This document shows, one piece after another, positions 19,734 through 29,782 of a stretch of DNA of 64,000 nt (position 1 is its first letter; each line of letters opens with the position of its first letter). Origin of the DNA: Taurinivorans muris (GTDB lineage: Bacteria; Desulfobacterota; Desulfovibrionia; Desulfovibrionales; Desulfovibrionaceae); NCBI RefSeq assembly GCF_025232395.1, contig NZ_CP065938.1, positions 682,001-746,000 on the forward strand, written 5' to 3'. Both the position numbers and the translations under genes were made by a program. A model generated the notes under the pieces. It made no database searches, had not been told where the DNA came from, and saw only the letters and a list, made by a program, of their open reading frames with translations.

Positions 19734-21689
19734 TTATGAAATTTTCGAGCCGTTGGGAGCGACAGAAGTCAATAAACTCAAATGCTCATCTTTTTCAGCC
19801 GTCAAAATCATACCATGCGACACCAGACCGCGGAGTTTCCGCGGAGGCAGATTGGCCACCACCACGACTTTTTTTCCTACCAATTCGGCAGGGTTGAAAA
19901 ACTCCGCAATTCCGGAAATAATCTGGCGCGGTTTTTCTTCGCCCAAATCAACATCGAAACGAAGCAATTTATCCGCATCGGGATGTTGTTCCGCGGCGAT
20001 AATTGTTCCCACGCGCAAATCCAATTTTTGAAAATCCGCAAATTCGATACAAGAATTATCGGTTTTTTCTTCATTTGATTTAGTATTATTTTGTTTTGCG
20101 CCTTTATTTGAACTTTGTTTTTTCTCAGTCTTTTCTTTGTCTTCCGCCGGTTTCTCGAAACGGGGAAATAAATTTGAAGTTTCGGAAATCATGCCGCCGG
20201 TCCGCAAATGAATTTTGCAGGAAAGCAAATCGTCAATAAGTTTTGCATGCATCCTGAATTCCTTGCCGAGCTGGGCCTGCATTTTTTTGCTGCTTTCAGG
20301 CATAACGGGATAAAGAAGCACGGCAATCTTATACATGTTTTCCAAAAGCACGCGCAAAACCGTTGCCAAGCGTTCAAGCTTATTTTCTTTGTACAAAGTC
20401 CACGGAGCTTGGCTGTCCACGTATTTGTTCATCAAACGGATAGGCTCCCAAAGCCCTTCCAAAGCTTGAGAAAAGCGAACTTCCTTAAAAAGCTGGATAT
20501 AATTCCGTGCGGCATTTTCCACACTGGCAAAAATTTGCTCGTCATCCGGCAAAATCTCTCCGACAGCAGGAATTTCTTTTGCAAAATATTTTCCGTTCAT
20601 GGAAAGCACCCGGCTGAACAAGTTTCCCAAATCATTAGCCAAGTCGGAATTTATCCGTGAAATGAGGGCTTCTTCCGAATAGGAAGCGTCAGAACCGAAA
20701 TGCATATCACGCAATAAAAAATAACGAAACGCATCTAAACCAAAATGCTCGGAAGCAAAACGGGGGTCAACCACATTTCCGAGTGATTTCGACATCTTAG
20801 TATCTTTGACAAGCCAATATCCGTGCACATTCAAATGCCTGTAAACAGGCAAATCAGCGGCTTTCAGCATGGTAGGCCAAAAGATGCCGTGAGGTTTCAA
20901 AATATCCTTGGCAACCAAATGCTCGGCAGGCCAATACTTGTCAAAATCCGACAAATCGCCGATATTGCCCCAGCCAAGGGCGGAAATATAATTTGCCAAA
21001 GCGTCGAACCACACATAACAAACGTAATTGTTATCAAACGGCAGTTCGATTCCCCATTCAAGACGTGATTTCGGACGGGAAATACACAAATCCTCAAGCA
21101 CATTGCCTTCAAGCATGGCGAGCACTTCATTCCTGTACCGTTCGGGACGTATGAAATCCGGATTATCAAGAATATATTGTTTCAGCCATTCCTGATACTT
21201 GGACATCTTAAAAAAATAGTTCTTTTCGCTGATGTATTCCGGCTTTGTTTTATGCTGCGGGCAAAGTCCGTTCTCCAACTCTTTTTCGGTATAGAAACGT
21301 TCACAGCCAAAACAATAATGTCCGCCGTATTCACCGTAATAGATATCGCCTTTATCGTAAATTCTCTGCAAAAGCGTTTGCACCGACTTCTTATGCTTTT
21401 CATCAGTCGTTCTGATGAATTTGTCATAATCTATTTTCAAATCATTCCAAAGGGCGGCGAATTCATTGGAAATACCGTCGACAAATTCTTTTGGTGTCTT
21501 ATTTTCTTTTGTCGCGGCTTTCACAATCTTGTCGCCGTGTTCATCCGTGCCCGTGAGCATGCGGGCATCATATCCCAAAAGAGCATAGAAACGTTTCAGG
21601 GTATCGGCGACAATCGTCGTATAGGCATGCCCCAAATGGGGACGGGCGTTCACATAATAAATCGGCGTTGTTACATAAAAATTAGACAT
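19734..21689 (-). CDS. metG: Methionyl-tRNA synthetase
   Basis: Class I synthetase of 651 residues. The HIGH counterpart is ARPHLGHAY, a zinc knuckle holds CFGCERFYTEKELENGLCPQH, and KMSKSLGN is the KMSKS loop. A low-complexity K/E/N linker leads to a C-terminal EMAP/Trbp111-like tRNA-binding domain (DFQKLDLRVGTIIAAEQHPDADKLLRFDVDLG) used for dimerisation. It follows ricT after 8 bases in the heme-linked operon. Confidence 0.97.
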   Translation of the reverse strand: MSNFYVTTPIYYVNARPHLGHAYTTIVADTLKRFYALLGYDARMLTGTDEHGDKIVKAATKENKTPKEFVDGISNEFAALWNDLKIDYDKFIRTTDEKHKKSVQTLLQRIYDKGDIYYGEYGGHYCFGCERFYTEKELENGLCPQHKTKPEYISEKNYFFKMSKYQEWLKQYILDNPDFIRPERYRNEVLAMLEGNVLEDLCISRPKSRLEWGIELPFDNNYVCYVWFDALANYISALGWGNIGDLSDFDKYWPAEHLVAKDILKPHGIFWPTMLKAADLPVYRHLNVHGYWLVKDTKMSKSLGNVVDPRFASEHFGLDAFRYFLLRDMHFGSDASYSEEALISRINSDLANDLGNLFSRVLSMNGKYFAKEIPAVGEILPDDEQIFASVENAARNYIQLFKEVRFSQALEGLWEPIRLMNKYVDSQAPWTLYKENKLERLATVLRVLLENMYKIAVLLYPVMPESSKKMQAQLGKEFRMHAKLIDDLLSCKIHLRTGGMISETSNLFPRFEKPAEDKEKTEKKQSSNKGAKQNNTKSNEEKTDNSCIEFADFQKLDLRVGTIIAAEQHPDADKLLRFDVDLGEEKPRQIISGIAEFFNPAELVGKKVVVVANLPPRKLRGLVSHGMILTAEKDEHLSLLTSVAPNGSKIS

Positions 21690-21697
21690 ATCTGCTC

Positions 21698-22825
21698 CTA
21701 TTCATGGCTTTCGTCAAAAGATGCGCGCTTAAATTGTTTCTCTTTTTGCCGGTAATGGGGCTTAGGCTTGCGGTTATATCTGTTCTGACTTCGCTCTTCT
21801 TGATATTCATCATCCAAAAGTTTGGAAAAATCCATATCCTCGCCGAAATGCTCATCATTTCCCATGGACATATAATTGCCGTAGGCGGTCTGCTCATCAT
21901 GTTCATGGCAATCGTCAAAGCCTTGCGTCTTAACCGGGTGCAGTCCCTCCCATCCGTCAACATCGATTTCCTGCTCTTGCCCTTGTTCATTAAGCACCGC
22001 AACGGTATTTTTAAACATGTTTGTCCGAACGACTTTCAATATTCCCATATCCGTCGTGTAGCGTTTGCCGATCTTGGGAGCCGCATTATGGAAAGCATCA
22101 TACGTATCTTGCTCATAACTCAGACAGCAAAGCAGCCTTCCGCAAATGCCGGATATTTTAGCGGGATTTAAAAAGAGATTTTGTTCCTTTGCCATTTTGA
22201 TAGTCACAGGAGCGAAATTTTTTAAATATCTGCGACAGCAAATCACCATGCCGCAGTTACCGAGCGCACCGAGCATTTGCGTTTCGTGGCGGACGCCGAT
22301 CTGCCGAAGTTCTATGCGCGTTCTGTATTCCCGCACCAAATCCTTGACAAGCTCCCTGAAATCGATACGGGTTGGGGCGGTAAAATAAAAAATCATTTTA
22401 CTCCTGTCCAAAAGGATTTCCACATCGACAAGCTTCATTTCCAGCCCGTGATTTTTTATGCAATTCCTGCAAAACTCAAAGGCTTGTTCCACAAGCTCTT
22501 CGTGTTCCGTCGCTTTTACGATTTCATCTTCCTGAGCCAGACGTATGGTAAAAGGATTTTGCGGCTTGCAAAAATCAATGCTTTCGGAAAGCTCGCTTTT
22601 TGCCCGCACCTCGCCGTTTTCCTCCTGATTTTTCTCATTCATCTTACTCAAAAGAAATTCAGGGGAACTTAATGAACTGCACTGCCAGACAATTCTCCCG
22701 AAAAAAATGGAATTGTCATTATATGCGACAACAGCCTGCCCGAAACAAAGCGTTTCTTCCCGTTCCACTATTCCGATACGGACTTGACCGTATTTGCTGC
22801 AACGAATACCGATATATTGTTTCAT
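21698..22825 (-). CDS. ricT: PSP1-domain protein RicT (YaaT)
   Basis: 375 residues with the PSP1/RicT core: KLVDVEILLDRSKMIFYFTAPTRIDFRELVKDLVREYRTRIELRQIGVRHETQMLGALGNCGMVICC and GICGRLLCCLSYEQDTY. The clustered cysteines are those that bind an Fe-S cluster in the RicAFT complex of Bacillus, which affects RNA maturation. RicA and RicF partners are not visible here. The C-terminal tail is charged and low-complexity. It is flanked by hemA and metG in one operon. Confidence 0.88.
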   Translation of the reverse strand: MKQYIGIRCSKYGQVRIGIVEREETLCFGQAVVAYNDNSIFFGRIVWQCSSLSSPEFLLSKMNEKNQEENGEVRAKSELSESIDFCKPQNPFTIRLAQEDEIVKATEHEELVEQAFEFCRNCIKNHGLEMKLVDVEILLDRSKMIFYFTAPTRIDFRELVKDLVREYRTRIELRQIGVRHETQMLGALGNCGMVICCRRYLKNFAPVTIKMAKEQNLFLNPAKISGICGRLLCCLSYEQDTYDAFHNAAPKIGKRYTTDMGILKVVRTNMFKNTVAVLNEQGQEQEIDVDGWEGLHPVKTQGFDDCHEHDEQTAYGNYMSMGNDEHFGEDMDFSKLLDDEYQEERSQNRYNRKPKPHYRQKEKQFKRASFDESHE

Positions 22826-22859
22826 AAATTTTTCTTATCAATCCTTAGCAATTCAATGT

Positions 22860-24155
22860 TTATCCGTCCAATTTCAAAATATTGCGGACTATGCCCGTGT
22901 TTTGCTCTCCGTTATGGTGTTTATAGCTGTTATGCAAAAATTCCAAAGGAGCATGGTGGCATTTTTTCACAATGGCATGAGCCATTTTTTCCAGAACATC
23001 GTGCAATTCCGCATTGTTAATTCCTAAATGTTCCAAATTTTTCAACGTCTTCGCCACTTCTTCTTCGGCGATTTTATTGCCTTTATTTTCAATATCCAAA
23101 ATAGTGGGCTTCAGTGTCAACGAACCGCGCCAAAACTCGAAAGCTTTTACTTCCTCATCGACAATCTGTCCCGCTTTCGTGGCTTCCTGCTTCCTGTTGG
23201 CGAGATTTTCTTCCACAACTTCTTTTAAGTCATCGATATCATAGACATAAACATTATCGAGATTGTTCACGGCAGGGTCGATGTCACGAGGCATGGCGAT
23301 ATCAATTAAAAACATGGGGCGTTTTTTACGTTTCTGCATAACCCGCTGCATGAGGTCCGGACGAATAATCGCCTCCATTGCGCCTGTGGAGCTTATCATG
23401 ATGTCCGTATCCGCAAGACATTCTTCCAATACCTCGAAAGAAAAGGCTTCCCCGCCGATTTTCCGCGCCAGTTCTTCGGCTCTTGCAAACGTTCTGTTCA
23501 CGATTTTCAATTCTTTGATTCCGCCGTTCATCAAATGCATGGCGGCAAGCTCCGCCATTTCGCCCGCTCCCAAAAGAAGAGCCTTGTTTTCACCCATATT
23601 GTCAAAGATACGTTTGGCAAGCTCCACAGCGGCATAGCTGATGGAAACGGCGCTTGAAGCGACAGCCGTTTCACTCCGCACGCGCTTTGCCACGGAAAAG
23701 GCTTTATGCAATAACCTGTTGATCAGAAGACCGGCATGCCCGGCTTGCACGGACAGACGATAAGCGGCTTTCAGCTGTCCCAAGATTTGCGGTTCGCCAA
23801 GCACAAGGGAATCCAAACTGGAAGCGACCCTGAACAAATGCCGGATAGCATCCTCATCTTCATAGTGATACATGCAGGCACGAAGTTCATTGATATCAGC
23901 ACCGCGGACTTCGCACCAAACTTTGAGCAAATCTTCATAATCGCCGTCATAGACGACAATCATCTCCACCCTGTTGCAGGTGGACAGAATAAGCGATTCT
24001 TTAACCGCAAGTTTGTTCTGAACGGAAGAAATGCTGCGTTTATGGCATAAAAACGGCCATGTTTCAGGAGCGGTAAATTCCGTCAAAGTGAATTTTTCCC
24101 GTATCTCCACTTGAGCGGTACGGTGGTTTAATCCAATAAGATGAATAATCGGCAT
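22860..24155 (-). CDS. hemA: Glutamyl-tRNA reductase
   Basis: 431-residue NADPH-dependent enzyme making glutamate-1-semialdehyde, the first step of C5 tetrapyrrole synthesis. GLNHRTAQVEIREKF, the catalytic cysteine in ILSTCNRVEM, GEPQILGQLK and the Rossmann LLLGAGEMAELAA are present. The C-terminal dimerisation helix is normal. It follows a HemX-like protein that in other bacteria adjusts HemA levels. Confidence 0.97.
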   Translation of the reverse strand: MPIIHLIGLNHRTAQVEIREKFTLTEFTAPETWPFLCHKRSISSVQNKLAVKESLILSTCNRVEMIVVYDGDYEDLLKVWCEVRGADINELRACMYHYEDEDAIRHLFRVASSLDSLVLGEPQILGQLKAAYRLSVQAGHAGLLINRLLHKAFSVAKRVRSETAVASSAVSISYAAVELAKRIFDNMGENKALLLGAGEMAELAAMHLMNGGIKELKIVNRTFARAEELARKIGGEAFSFEVLEECLADTDIMISSTGAMEAIIRPDLMQRVMQKRKKRPMFLIDIAMPRDIDPAVNNLDNVYVYDIDDLKEVVEENLANRKQEATKAGQIVDEEVKAFEFWRGSLTLKPTILDIENKGNKIAEEEVAKTLKNLEHLGINNAELHDVLEKMAHAIVKKCHHAPLEFLHNSYKHHNGEQNTGIVRNILKLDG

Positions 24156-24181
24156 GGCTGATACACTGAAAACCTTATCTA

Positions 24182-24997
24182 TTAAAAACTATGGTGCGTC
24201 GGTAAGAACGTATTCACGACAAAAATCGAAAACATGGCAACAGCAAATACGATTAAGGCAAGTTTTGCGGTTTTGCGTCCGTTTGTGCCGCGAACTTCTC
24301 TTTCATAAAATAAAAATCCATAAAGAGCAAGAATGAGCAGGGAAATAATTTCCTTTGGGTCGAAACTGAACAGACGCCCCCATGCCATATATGCCCAGAT
24401 AAAACCAAAAATAAGTCCTATCGCGTAAAGAGGAAAGCCAAAACGGGCGGCAATATGGTTGACTTTGTCCAAAGCCCCGAGTGAAGGAATATTTTTAGGC
24501 AAATTCATGAGCTTGGTCTTATTTTTCAACAAATTTTCCTGCCACAGAAAAAGACAGCCTGCTCCGGCGGCGACCCCCATAATGCCGATACTTGCAAAAA
24601 CAAGGGACAGATGCACAACCAAAACCGGTCCGACCACCAAATTATCCATGGGCTTTTCTTGGTGCAGAAAAATAAGGGCGGACAAAAGCAAAATGAAACA
24701 AAGCGGAGCGACAAAAACAAAAATTGTCGTATACCGCAGTTTATAATAAATAATGAAAGCAATCAGCAAAAGCGACCATGCAAGAGGTATCAAATACCAA
24801 GAACGCAAAACATAAATATCCATATCACGGATAGCGCCGACACACAGCAAAAACGAAAGCAATATAAAGCTGACCGCCAAACAGCAAATAGCTTTTTTCT
24901 GCACGGAAGCAGGCTGTTTGCCTTTGATTCCGATATAAAACAAAAACGTCGCCAAAGCGCATAAAAAGAGTGAAAGAAGCGAAAGGGTGACTAACAT
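24182..24997 (-). CDS. CcsA/HemX-family cytochrome c assembly-like membrane protein
   Basis: 271 residues with eight predicted membrane helices. The tryptophan-rich signature region reads FIWAYMAWGRLFSFDPKEIISLLILALYGFLF, as in the CcsA/CcmC/HemX heme-handling family. A conserved histidine pair lies around VVHLSLVFAS and NHIAARFG. It overlaps the siroheme synthase gene by 7 bases and precedes hemA, matching HemX loci. Heme transport for cytochrome c maturation is the alternative role. Confidence 0.85.
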   Translation of the reverse strand: MLVTLSLLSLFLCALATFLFYIGIKGKQPASVQKKAICCLAVSFILLSFLLCVGAIRDMDIYVLRSWYLIPLAWSLLLIAFIIYYKLRYTTIFVFVAPLCFILLLSALIFLHQEKPMDNLVVGPVLVVHLSLVFASIGIMGVAAGAGCLFLWQENLLKNKTKLMNLPKNIPSLGALDKVNHIAARFGFPLYAIGLIFGFIWAYMAWGRLFSFDPKEIISLLILALYGFLFYEREVRGTNGRKTAKLALIVFAVAMFSIFVVNTFLPTHHSF

Positions 24998-25719
24998 ACG
25001 TTTTCCTCTTTATTTTTTTTAAGCATGGTGATTTCCTTATCGTCAATTTTTGAAACAACGCTTTGCGGCAAAATCTGCGCCAGTTTTCTATGCAGTTCAT
25101 GAAATTTTTTAAGTTCAATCAAAGCCATGATTTCTTCCCGAAAATCCTTTGCCGCCAATGCCCTGAAAAGTTCCGCTCTTTTTTTTTCCTCAACATTGTC
25201 AAGAATAAGCGGGCGAAGAATTTGCAGCAAACGCAAAAAAGGCACATAGCCTTTCAAAACCCAATTATTTAAATCCTCTTTCAATGCTTTTGTAAATGCG
25301 GGACTTACGCCGGAACTGGACAGGGCGAAGATGAGGCTGTCATAATCCAAATGAGCCGGAACGATGAAATCGCCTCGTTCAGGACTTTCAACGGCATTGC
25401 AAAAAATATTATTTTCCGTACAGATTTTCAAAAAATCCCCGTTCACCTCCGAAGAATCCGTCGCCGCAAATGCTAAACGGACCTGCTCCAAATCCTTCGG
25501 ACAAAAATTCCGCTGACAATAGGAAACCCTCGGATTGAAGCCATATTCATCAAAAAACGCCCGCATAAAATCTTCTTCGGGCAAAAATGGGTCGATTACG
25601 ATTATTTCGAGAGGCTCGGCTTTAAGAAGCGCGGATATTTTTCTTCTTGCGACGCCGCCTGCCCCCAAAACCAAACATTTATATTTAGTGACATCTAAAA
25701 ACAACGGATAATATTTCAT
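24991..25719 (-). CDS. Siroheme synthase-like precorrin-2 dehydrogenase / ferrochelatase
   Basis: 242-residue Met8p/CysG-N type protein that oxidises precorrin-2 and may insert iron to make siroheme for sulfite reductase. The N-terminal Rossmann motif is CLVLGAGGVARRKISALLKAEP. FCNAVESPERGDFIVPAHLDYDSLIFALSSSGVSPAFTKALKEDLNNWV covers the catalytic core. The C-terminus is longer and more divergent than in CysG. It heads the operon that continues into hemX, hemA, ricT and metG, so siroheme and heme entry steps are made together. Confidence 0.88.
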   Translation of the reverse strand: MKYYPLFLDVTKYKCLVLGAGGVARRKISALLKAEPLEIIVIDPFLPEEDFMRAFFDEYGFNPRVSYCQRNFCPKDLEQVRLAFAATDSSEVNGDFLKICTENNIFCNAVESPERGDFIVPAHLDYDSLIFALSSSGVSPAFTKALKEDLNNWVLKGYVPFLRLLQILRPLILDNVEEKKRAELFRALAAKDFREEIMALIELKKFHELHRKLAQILPQSVVSKIDDKEITMLKKNKEENVC

Positions 25720-25722
25720 AAA

Positions 25723-25751
25723 AAAAGTATAAAACTTTAAGCTATACTTTT
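25723..25751. promoter_or_regulatory. Inverted repeat in a divergent promoter region
   Basis: AAAAGTATA and TATACTTTT form a perfect 9-bp inverted repeat with an 11-base centre, directly upstream of the siroheme synthase start and 60 bases from the divergent gene at 25810. It could be an operator or overlapping -10 boxes. No known regulator motif is recognisable. Confidence 0.4.
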
Positions 25752-25809
25752 CAAGATTAAATTGCTATAAAAAACAAACACATTTTTATACGCCCAAAAA
25801 GGAAACACC

Positions 25810-26139
25810 ATGAAAAGCATTAAAACCACCCCGGAATTTATGAATTTGACAGAAGATGAAATCGTTGCGGCATTGGATGATTTTGAAAACCAGTTCGCGA
25901 CGGAGGACGATGTCGACTCCGACATAGAACCGGAAAATCCGATAGTCAAAGAAGTTGCCAGACTTATCAACGAATATACCAACCGTTTTGACGAAATAAT
26001 CGCGGAAGCCGGCGATGAAGGCGATTTGCCTGAAGAAATTTTCGAATATGAACCGGAAATCATCATCGAACGTGTCGCTTATGAAATTTTTATGGACGCC
26101 GTGCATGATTCCATGCAGGAAGCCGATGATTTTGAATAA
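25810..26139 (+). CDS. Small acidic protein of unknown function
   Basis: 109 residues, strongly acidic (over a quarter D/E) with few basic residues and no membrane segment. AAGGAAACACC precedes the ATG, a good ribosome site. It is mostly predicted helical. I do not recognise the family. It is divergent from the siroheme/heme operon and 35 bases before nadK, separated by a GC hairpin. Confidence 0.6.
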   Translation: MKSIKTTPEFMNLTEDEIVAALDDFENQFATEDDVDSDIEPENPIVKEVARLINEYTNRFDEIIAEAGDEGDLPEEIFEYEPEIIIERVAYEIFMDAVHDSMQEADDFE

Positions 26140-26150
26140 CAATCCCCATA

Positions 26151-26174
26151 CCCCCATAACCGGGGGCTTTTCTT
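26151..26174 (+). terminator. GC hairpin just upstream of nadK
   Basis: CCCCC-ATAACC-GGGGG followed by CTTTTCTT, ending one base before the nadK ATG. It looks like a terminator of the acidic-protein gene, but its overlap with the nadK ribosome-binding region could also make it a translational control element. Confidence 0.5.
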
Positions 26175-27092
26175 ATGAATACCGTGAATACCGATTTTAT
26201 TAATGTACCCAATGGAAAAACTTCGAAAGAGTATGTACTCCAAAACTTCCTGCTGATCATAAAAGAAAATAACAGCGAAGCCCTGCAAACGGCGGAAGAC
26301 ATTAAAGCATGGCTTGAAAAAAAATTCCTTTCGGCAACAATAGTAAGCGCTTTTATTCCTGAAGAAGAATTATTGAAGCATACCGAAACGCACGACATAG
26401 CCGTTATTCTCGGCGGCGACGGAACCATACTCGGCATTTCCCGCCGCATGTACCGAAACCCTGTTCCGCTGCTTGGCATAAACTTCGGCAAAGTCGGGTT
26501 TTTAGCGGATATTCCTCCCGAAAACTGGAAAGAATGTTTCAAAAAACTTCTTGCAGGCGCTTATCAGATTCAAAACGTCACCCCTTTGCATTTCGAACAC
26601 ATTCGGGACAGCAGGATCGTCAATTCCGGTATTGCCATGAATGATGTCGTTGTTTCCCGCGGGGCGGTGGCGAAATCAATTTTTATCAAACTGTGCATTG
26701 ACGATATTTTCCTCACGAACCTGCACTGTGACGGGCTTATATGCTCCGCTCCTCTCGGAGCGACAGCCTATGCGGCATCCGCTCACGGACCGCTTGCCTT
26801 TCCCGCCCTTGACGCCCATATCGTCACGCCTATCAGCCCTTTTGCCGGAGCATTCCCCCCCCTTGTTCTGCCGAGGGAAAGCTCCATTCAGATAACATGT
26901 CTTGAGGACAGGGAAACCTTCATCACCATAGACGGGCAAGATTCCTATGATGTGCGTAAAAACGACACCGTCCTCGTGAAAAGCGCCGAGCATAAGATTT
27001 CCATGTTCGTAAGCGACCCGAGATGGTTTTGGAAACGCCTCAGGGAACGCGGATTTATTATGCCCGGACCCGGAAAATATACGAACCGGTAA
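26175..27092 (+). CDS. nadK: NAD kinase
   Basis: 305-residue ATP-NAD kinase making NADP. AVILGGDGTILGISR is the GGDG phosphate motif, followed by LLGINFGKVGFLADI, NDVVVSRGAVAKSI, CDGLICSAPLGATAYAASAHGP and ITCLEDRETFITIDGQD. The first 20 residues are not conserved and no clear Shine-Dalgarno precedes the ATG because a GC hairpin occupies that place, so a later start is possible. Confidence 0.93.
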   Translation: MNTVNTDFINVPNGKTSKEYVLQNFLLIIKENNSEALQTAEDIKAWLEKKFLSATIVSAFIPEEELLKHTETHDIAVILGGDGTILGISRRMYRNPVPLLGINFGKVGFLADIPPENWKECFKKLLAGAYQIQNVTPLHFEHIRDSRIVNSGIAMNDVVVSRGAVAKSIFIKLCIDDIFLTNLHCDGLICSAPLGATAYAASAHGPLAFPALDAHIVTPISPFAGAFPPLVLPRESSIQITCLEDRETFITIDGQDSYDVRKNDTVLVKSAEHKISMFVSDPRWFWKRLRERGFIMPGPGKYTNR

Positions 27093-27141
27093 AAATATCA
27101 TGGCAGCATAAGCGCAGGATTTTCCTGTTTCATTATTTTGC

Positions 27142-27169
27142 TTGAAATTTTGTTCAAACCATATATAAT
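27142..27169 (+). promoter_or_regulatory. Likely tyrS promoter
   Basis: TTGAAA (27142-27147) and a consensus TATAAT (27164-27169) are separated by 16 bases, about 30 bases before the tyrS ATG. GAGGTG serves as Shine-Dalgarno. Confidence 0.65.
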
Positions 27170-27200
27170 TTTTTGCGAAAAACAAACTTGAGGTGCACAC

Positions 27201-28409
27201 ATGAGTTCAACGTTCAAAAGTGTTGATGAACAAATAAAAATTATCCGCCGCGGCATTGTTGATTTGATCAGCGAAGAGGACCTGCGCAAAAAACTTGCGC
27301 GGAACAAACCGCTCAATATCAAAGTCGGTTTCGACCCGACCGCTCCCGATCTCCATTTGGGGCATACCGTTGTCATCCATAAAATGCGTCATTTCCAAGA
27401 GCTGGGGCACAATGTGACTTTTTTAATCGGTGATTTCACAGGAAGAATAGGCGACCCCTCCGGACGTTCCGAAACCCGTCCCCCCCTTACCGAAGAACAA
27501 GTCATTGCAAACGCAAACACCTATAAAGAACAAATTTTCAAAATTTTGGACCCTGAAAAAACAACTGTCGCTTTTAACTCAAAATGGCTGAACGCCTTAA
27601 CTCCCTCCGAGTTTTTACGCCTTATGAGCAGCTGCACCGTAGCCCGCATGCTCGAACGTGACGATTTTTCCAAACGGTATAAGGAAGAGCGTCCTATTTC
27701 CATTCACGAATTTTTCTATCCTCTCGCTCAGGCGTATGATTCCGTAGCCATGCAGACCGATGTTGAAATGGGCGGCACCGACCAAACGTTCAACCTGCTC
27801 ATGGGACGCACGCTGCAAAGCCATTACGGGCAAGAACCGCAATGTATCATTACCGTACCTCTCCTGGAAGGCTTGGACGGTATCAGAAAAATGTCCAAAT
27901 CTTACGGCAACTATATCGGCATTGCCGAAGAAGCCAAAGACCAGTTCGGAAAAGCCATGAGTATTTCCGACGAACTCATGTGGCGTTATTACGAGCTTCT
28001 TTCAAGCAAAAGTATGGAAGAAATCGAGCAAATGAAACAGGATGTCGAAAAAGGAACCCGCCACCCAAAAACCGTCAAGGAAGAACTCGCCTTTGAAATT
28101 GTGGAACGGTACCACGGCAAAGACAAAGCGGAAGAAGCGCGGCAAGGGTTCAATTCCGTTTTTGCAAAAGGCGGCGTACCCGACGATGCCCCTAAATACG
28201 AATGTTTGGAAGGCGACGAAAGCATGCCTGTCAATTTCCTTGCAGCCAGCGGTCTTATAAAATCAAAAAGCGAAGCGAAACGCCTTGTCAGTTCCAACGC
28301 TTTGTCCGTCAACGATGAGAAATATACCGACCCTTACGCTTCCCTTGCAAAGGGTGAATATACAATCAAATGCGGCAAAAAAGGGTTTTTGCTTTTGACC
28401 GTGAAATAA
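27201..28409 (+). CDS. tyrS: Tyrosyl-tRNA synthetase
   Basis: 402-residue class I synthetase of the TyrRS-2 type (as in TyrZ). The HIGH motif is PDLHLGHTV, the tyrosine-recognition region [25 protein letters not shown], and [10 protein letters not shown] is the KMSKS loop. The C-terminal S4-like RNA-binding domain has [21 protein letters not shown] terminator follows the stop. Confidence 0.97.
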   Translation: MSSTFKSVDEQIKIIRRGIVDLISEEDLRKKLARNKPLNIKVGFDPTAPDLHLGHTVVIHKMRHFQELGHNVTFLIGDFTGRIGDPSGRSETRPPLTEEQVIANANTYKEQIFKILDPEKTTVAFNSKWLNALTPSEFLRLMSSCTVARMLERDDFSKRYKEERPISIHEFFYPLAQAYDSVAMQTDVEMGGTDQTFNLLMGRTLQSHYGQEPQCIITVPLLEGLDGIRKMSKSYGNYIGIAEEAKDQFGKAMSISDELMWRYYELLSSKSMEEIEQMKQDVEKGTRHPKTVKEELAFEIVERYHGKDKAEEARQGFNSVFAKGGVPDDAPKYECLEGDESMPVNFLAASGLIKSKSEAKRLVSSNALSVNDEKYTDPYASLAKGEYTIKCGKKGFLLLTVK

Positions 28410-28429
28410 CAGGTTATCATAAAATCCAT

Positions 28430-28474
28430 AGCCCCATTTATTAAAGCAACACTTTGACAAATGGGGCTTTTTTA
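28430..28474 (+). terminator. Terminator after tyrS
   Basis: AGCCCCATTT pairs with AAATGGGGCT over 10 bp across a 19-base loop and runs into TTTTTTA. Confidence 0.8.
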
Positions 28475-28660
28475 TTATTCTTCAGCAAAATGAAAAAATA
28501 ATGACTGTCCGCAGTTCTCCAATAAACGTTGTAAGAAAAATGCGCATGAGAGAATCAGGCAAAAAATAGAAAGGATTGTATATGTTTTTTTCACGCCGAA
28601 CCTGTATACATAGTACATAGGAAAAAAATTTATGGTTCCGTTCATTGCAGGAGACGTATC

Positions 28661-29725
28661 ATGAAAAAGAACGAAATTTCACGAAGAGAACTGCTTAAAG
28701 GTTCCGCCGTAATCGCTGCCGCCGCCGTGGCTGCTCCCTCTTTATTAACCGCGCTTCCTCGGCATCTTCAAGCCGCTTCTCTTGAAAACAGCCAAAAAAC
28801 ACCGCTTGTCGGTTCACGAAACGTTACGGGAATAAAAACGGAAGGCTCCCGTGCAAAAGTATATTTTACTTCCCATATCGACGCGGAACACTTAATCCGT
28901 CTTTATGAAAAAATCAATTCCGAAATTTACGGCAAGGTTGCCATAAAACTTCATACCGGTGAAAAAAACGGTCCGAACATTTTGCCCCGTGACATGGTGC
29001 AGGCGTTTCAAGCCCAAATTCCCAACAGCAATATAGTGGAAACCAACACTCTCTACGAAGGGGACCGCTATACGACAAAATCCCACCGTGAAACCCTGAA
29101 AGTCAACGGCTGGACATTCTGCCCCGTCGACATCATGGATGAAGAAGGCGATGTCAATCTTCCCGTCAGAAATGGTCTTCGCCTCAAAGAAGTAGCCATG
29201 GGCGGGCATATCATCAACTACGATTCAATGGTTGTCCTTACCCATTTCAAAGGGCACGCCATGGGCGGATTTGGCGGTTCCATGAAAAATATAGCCATCG
29301 GCTGCGCTTCCGGACAAACGGGCAAACGGCAAGTTCACGGCGTTTCCGGAAAAGTGCCTGAAGACTGGGGGGCATGGCCTGCAAAAGAGCCGCTTATGGA
29401 ACTTATGGCGGATTCGGCAAAAGCGACGTGTGATTATTTTGGAAAACGCATTGTTTTCATCAATGTTTTGCGCAACATGTCCGTTGACTGCGATTGCGCA
29501 GGAACAAGAGCCGCAAAACCGACCATTCCGGATATCGGAATTTGCGCTTCAACGGATATTTTAGCTGTTGACCAAGCTTCCTGCGATTTGGTTTTCGGAA
29601 AACCGGACTCGGAAAACCACGATCTTGTGGAACGCATCCAAAGCCGCCATGGACTGCGTCAGCTTACGGCAATGGCGGAACTTAAAATGGGCAATCCGCA
29701 ATACGAATTGATTTCTATTGACTAA
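28661..29725 (+). CDS. Tat-exported DUF362 protein
   Basis: 354 residues. The N-terminus has a twin-arginine motif (SRRELLKG) and an alanine-rich hydrophobic stretch, so it is exported folded to the periplasm. The mature part matches DUF362 (KVYFTSHIDAEHLIRLYEKINSEIYGKVAIKLHTGE, VVLTHFKGHAMGGFGGSMKNIAIGCAS). A ferredoxin module common in this family is absent, although several cysteines (NMSVDCDCAG, IGICAS) lie near the C-terminus. Function unknown, probably redox-linked. A clear terminator follows. Confidence 0.85.
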   Translation: MKKNEISRRELLKGSAVIAAAAVAAPSLLTALPRHLQAASLENSQKTPLVGSRNVTGIKTEGSRAKVYFTSHIDAEHLIRLYEKINSEIYGKVAIKLHTGEKNGPNILPRDMVQAFQAQIPNSNIVETNTLYEGDRYTTKSHRETLKVNGWTFCPVDIMDEEGDVNLPVRNGLRLKEVAMGGHIINYDSMVVLTHFKGHAMGGFGGSMKNIAIGCASGQTGKRQVHGVSGKVPEDWGAWPAKEPLMELMADSAKATCDYFGKRIVFINVLRNMSVDCDCAGTRAAKPTIPDIGICASTDILAVDQASCDLVFGKPDSENHDLVERIQSRHGLRQLTAMAELKMGNPQYELISID

Positions 29726-29741
29726 AAAGCCTCTTTTTTGC

Positions 29742-29782
29742 AAAAATCTGATACGGTTAACAGGTATCAGATTTTTATTTTT
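29742..29782. terminator. Terminator shared by convergent genes
   Basis: AAAAATCTGATAC and GTATCAGATTTTT form a perfect 13-bp stem with a 9-base loop, followed by a T-run on the plus strand. On the minus strand it overlaps the end of the DUF486-type gene. Confidence 0.8.

Noticed and set aside
28500-28660. Riboswitch or promoter before the DUF362 gene
   Set aside because: No convincing -35/-10 spacing and no conserved stem pattern.
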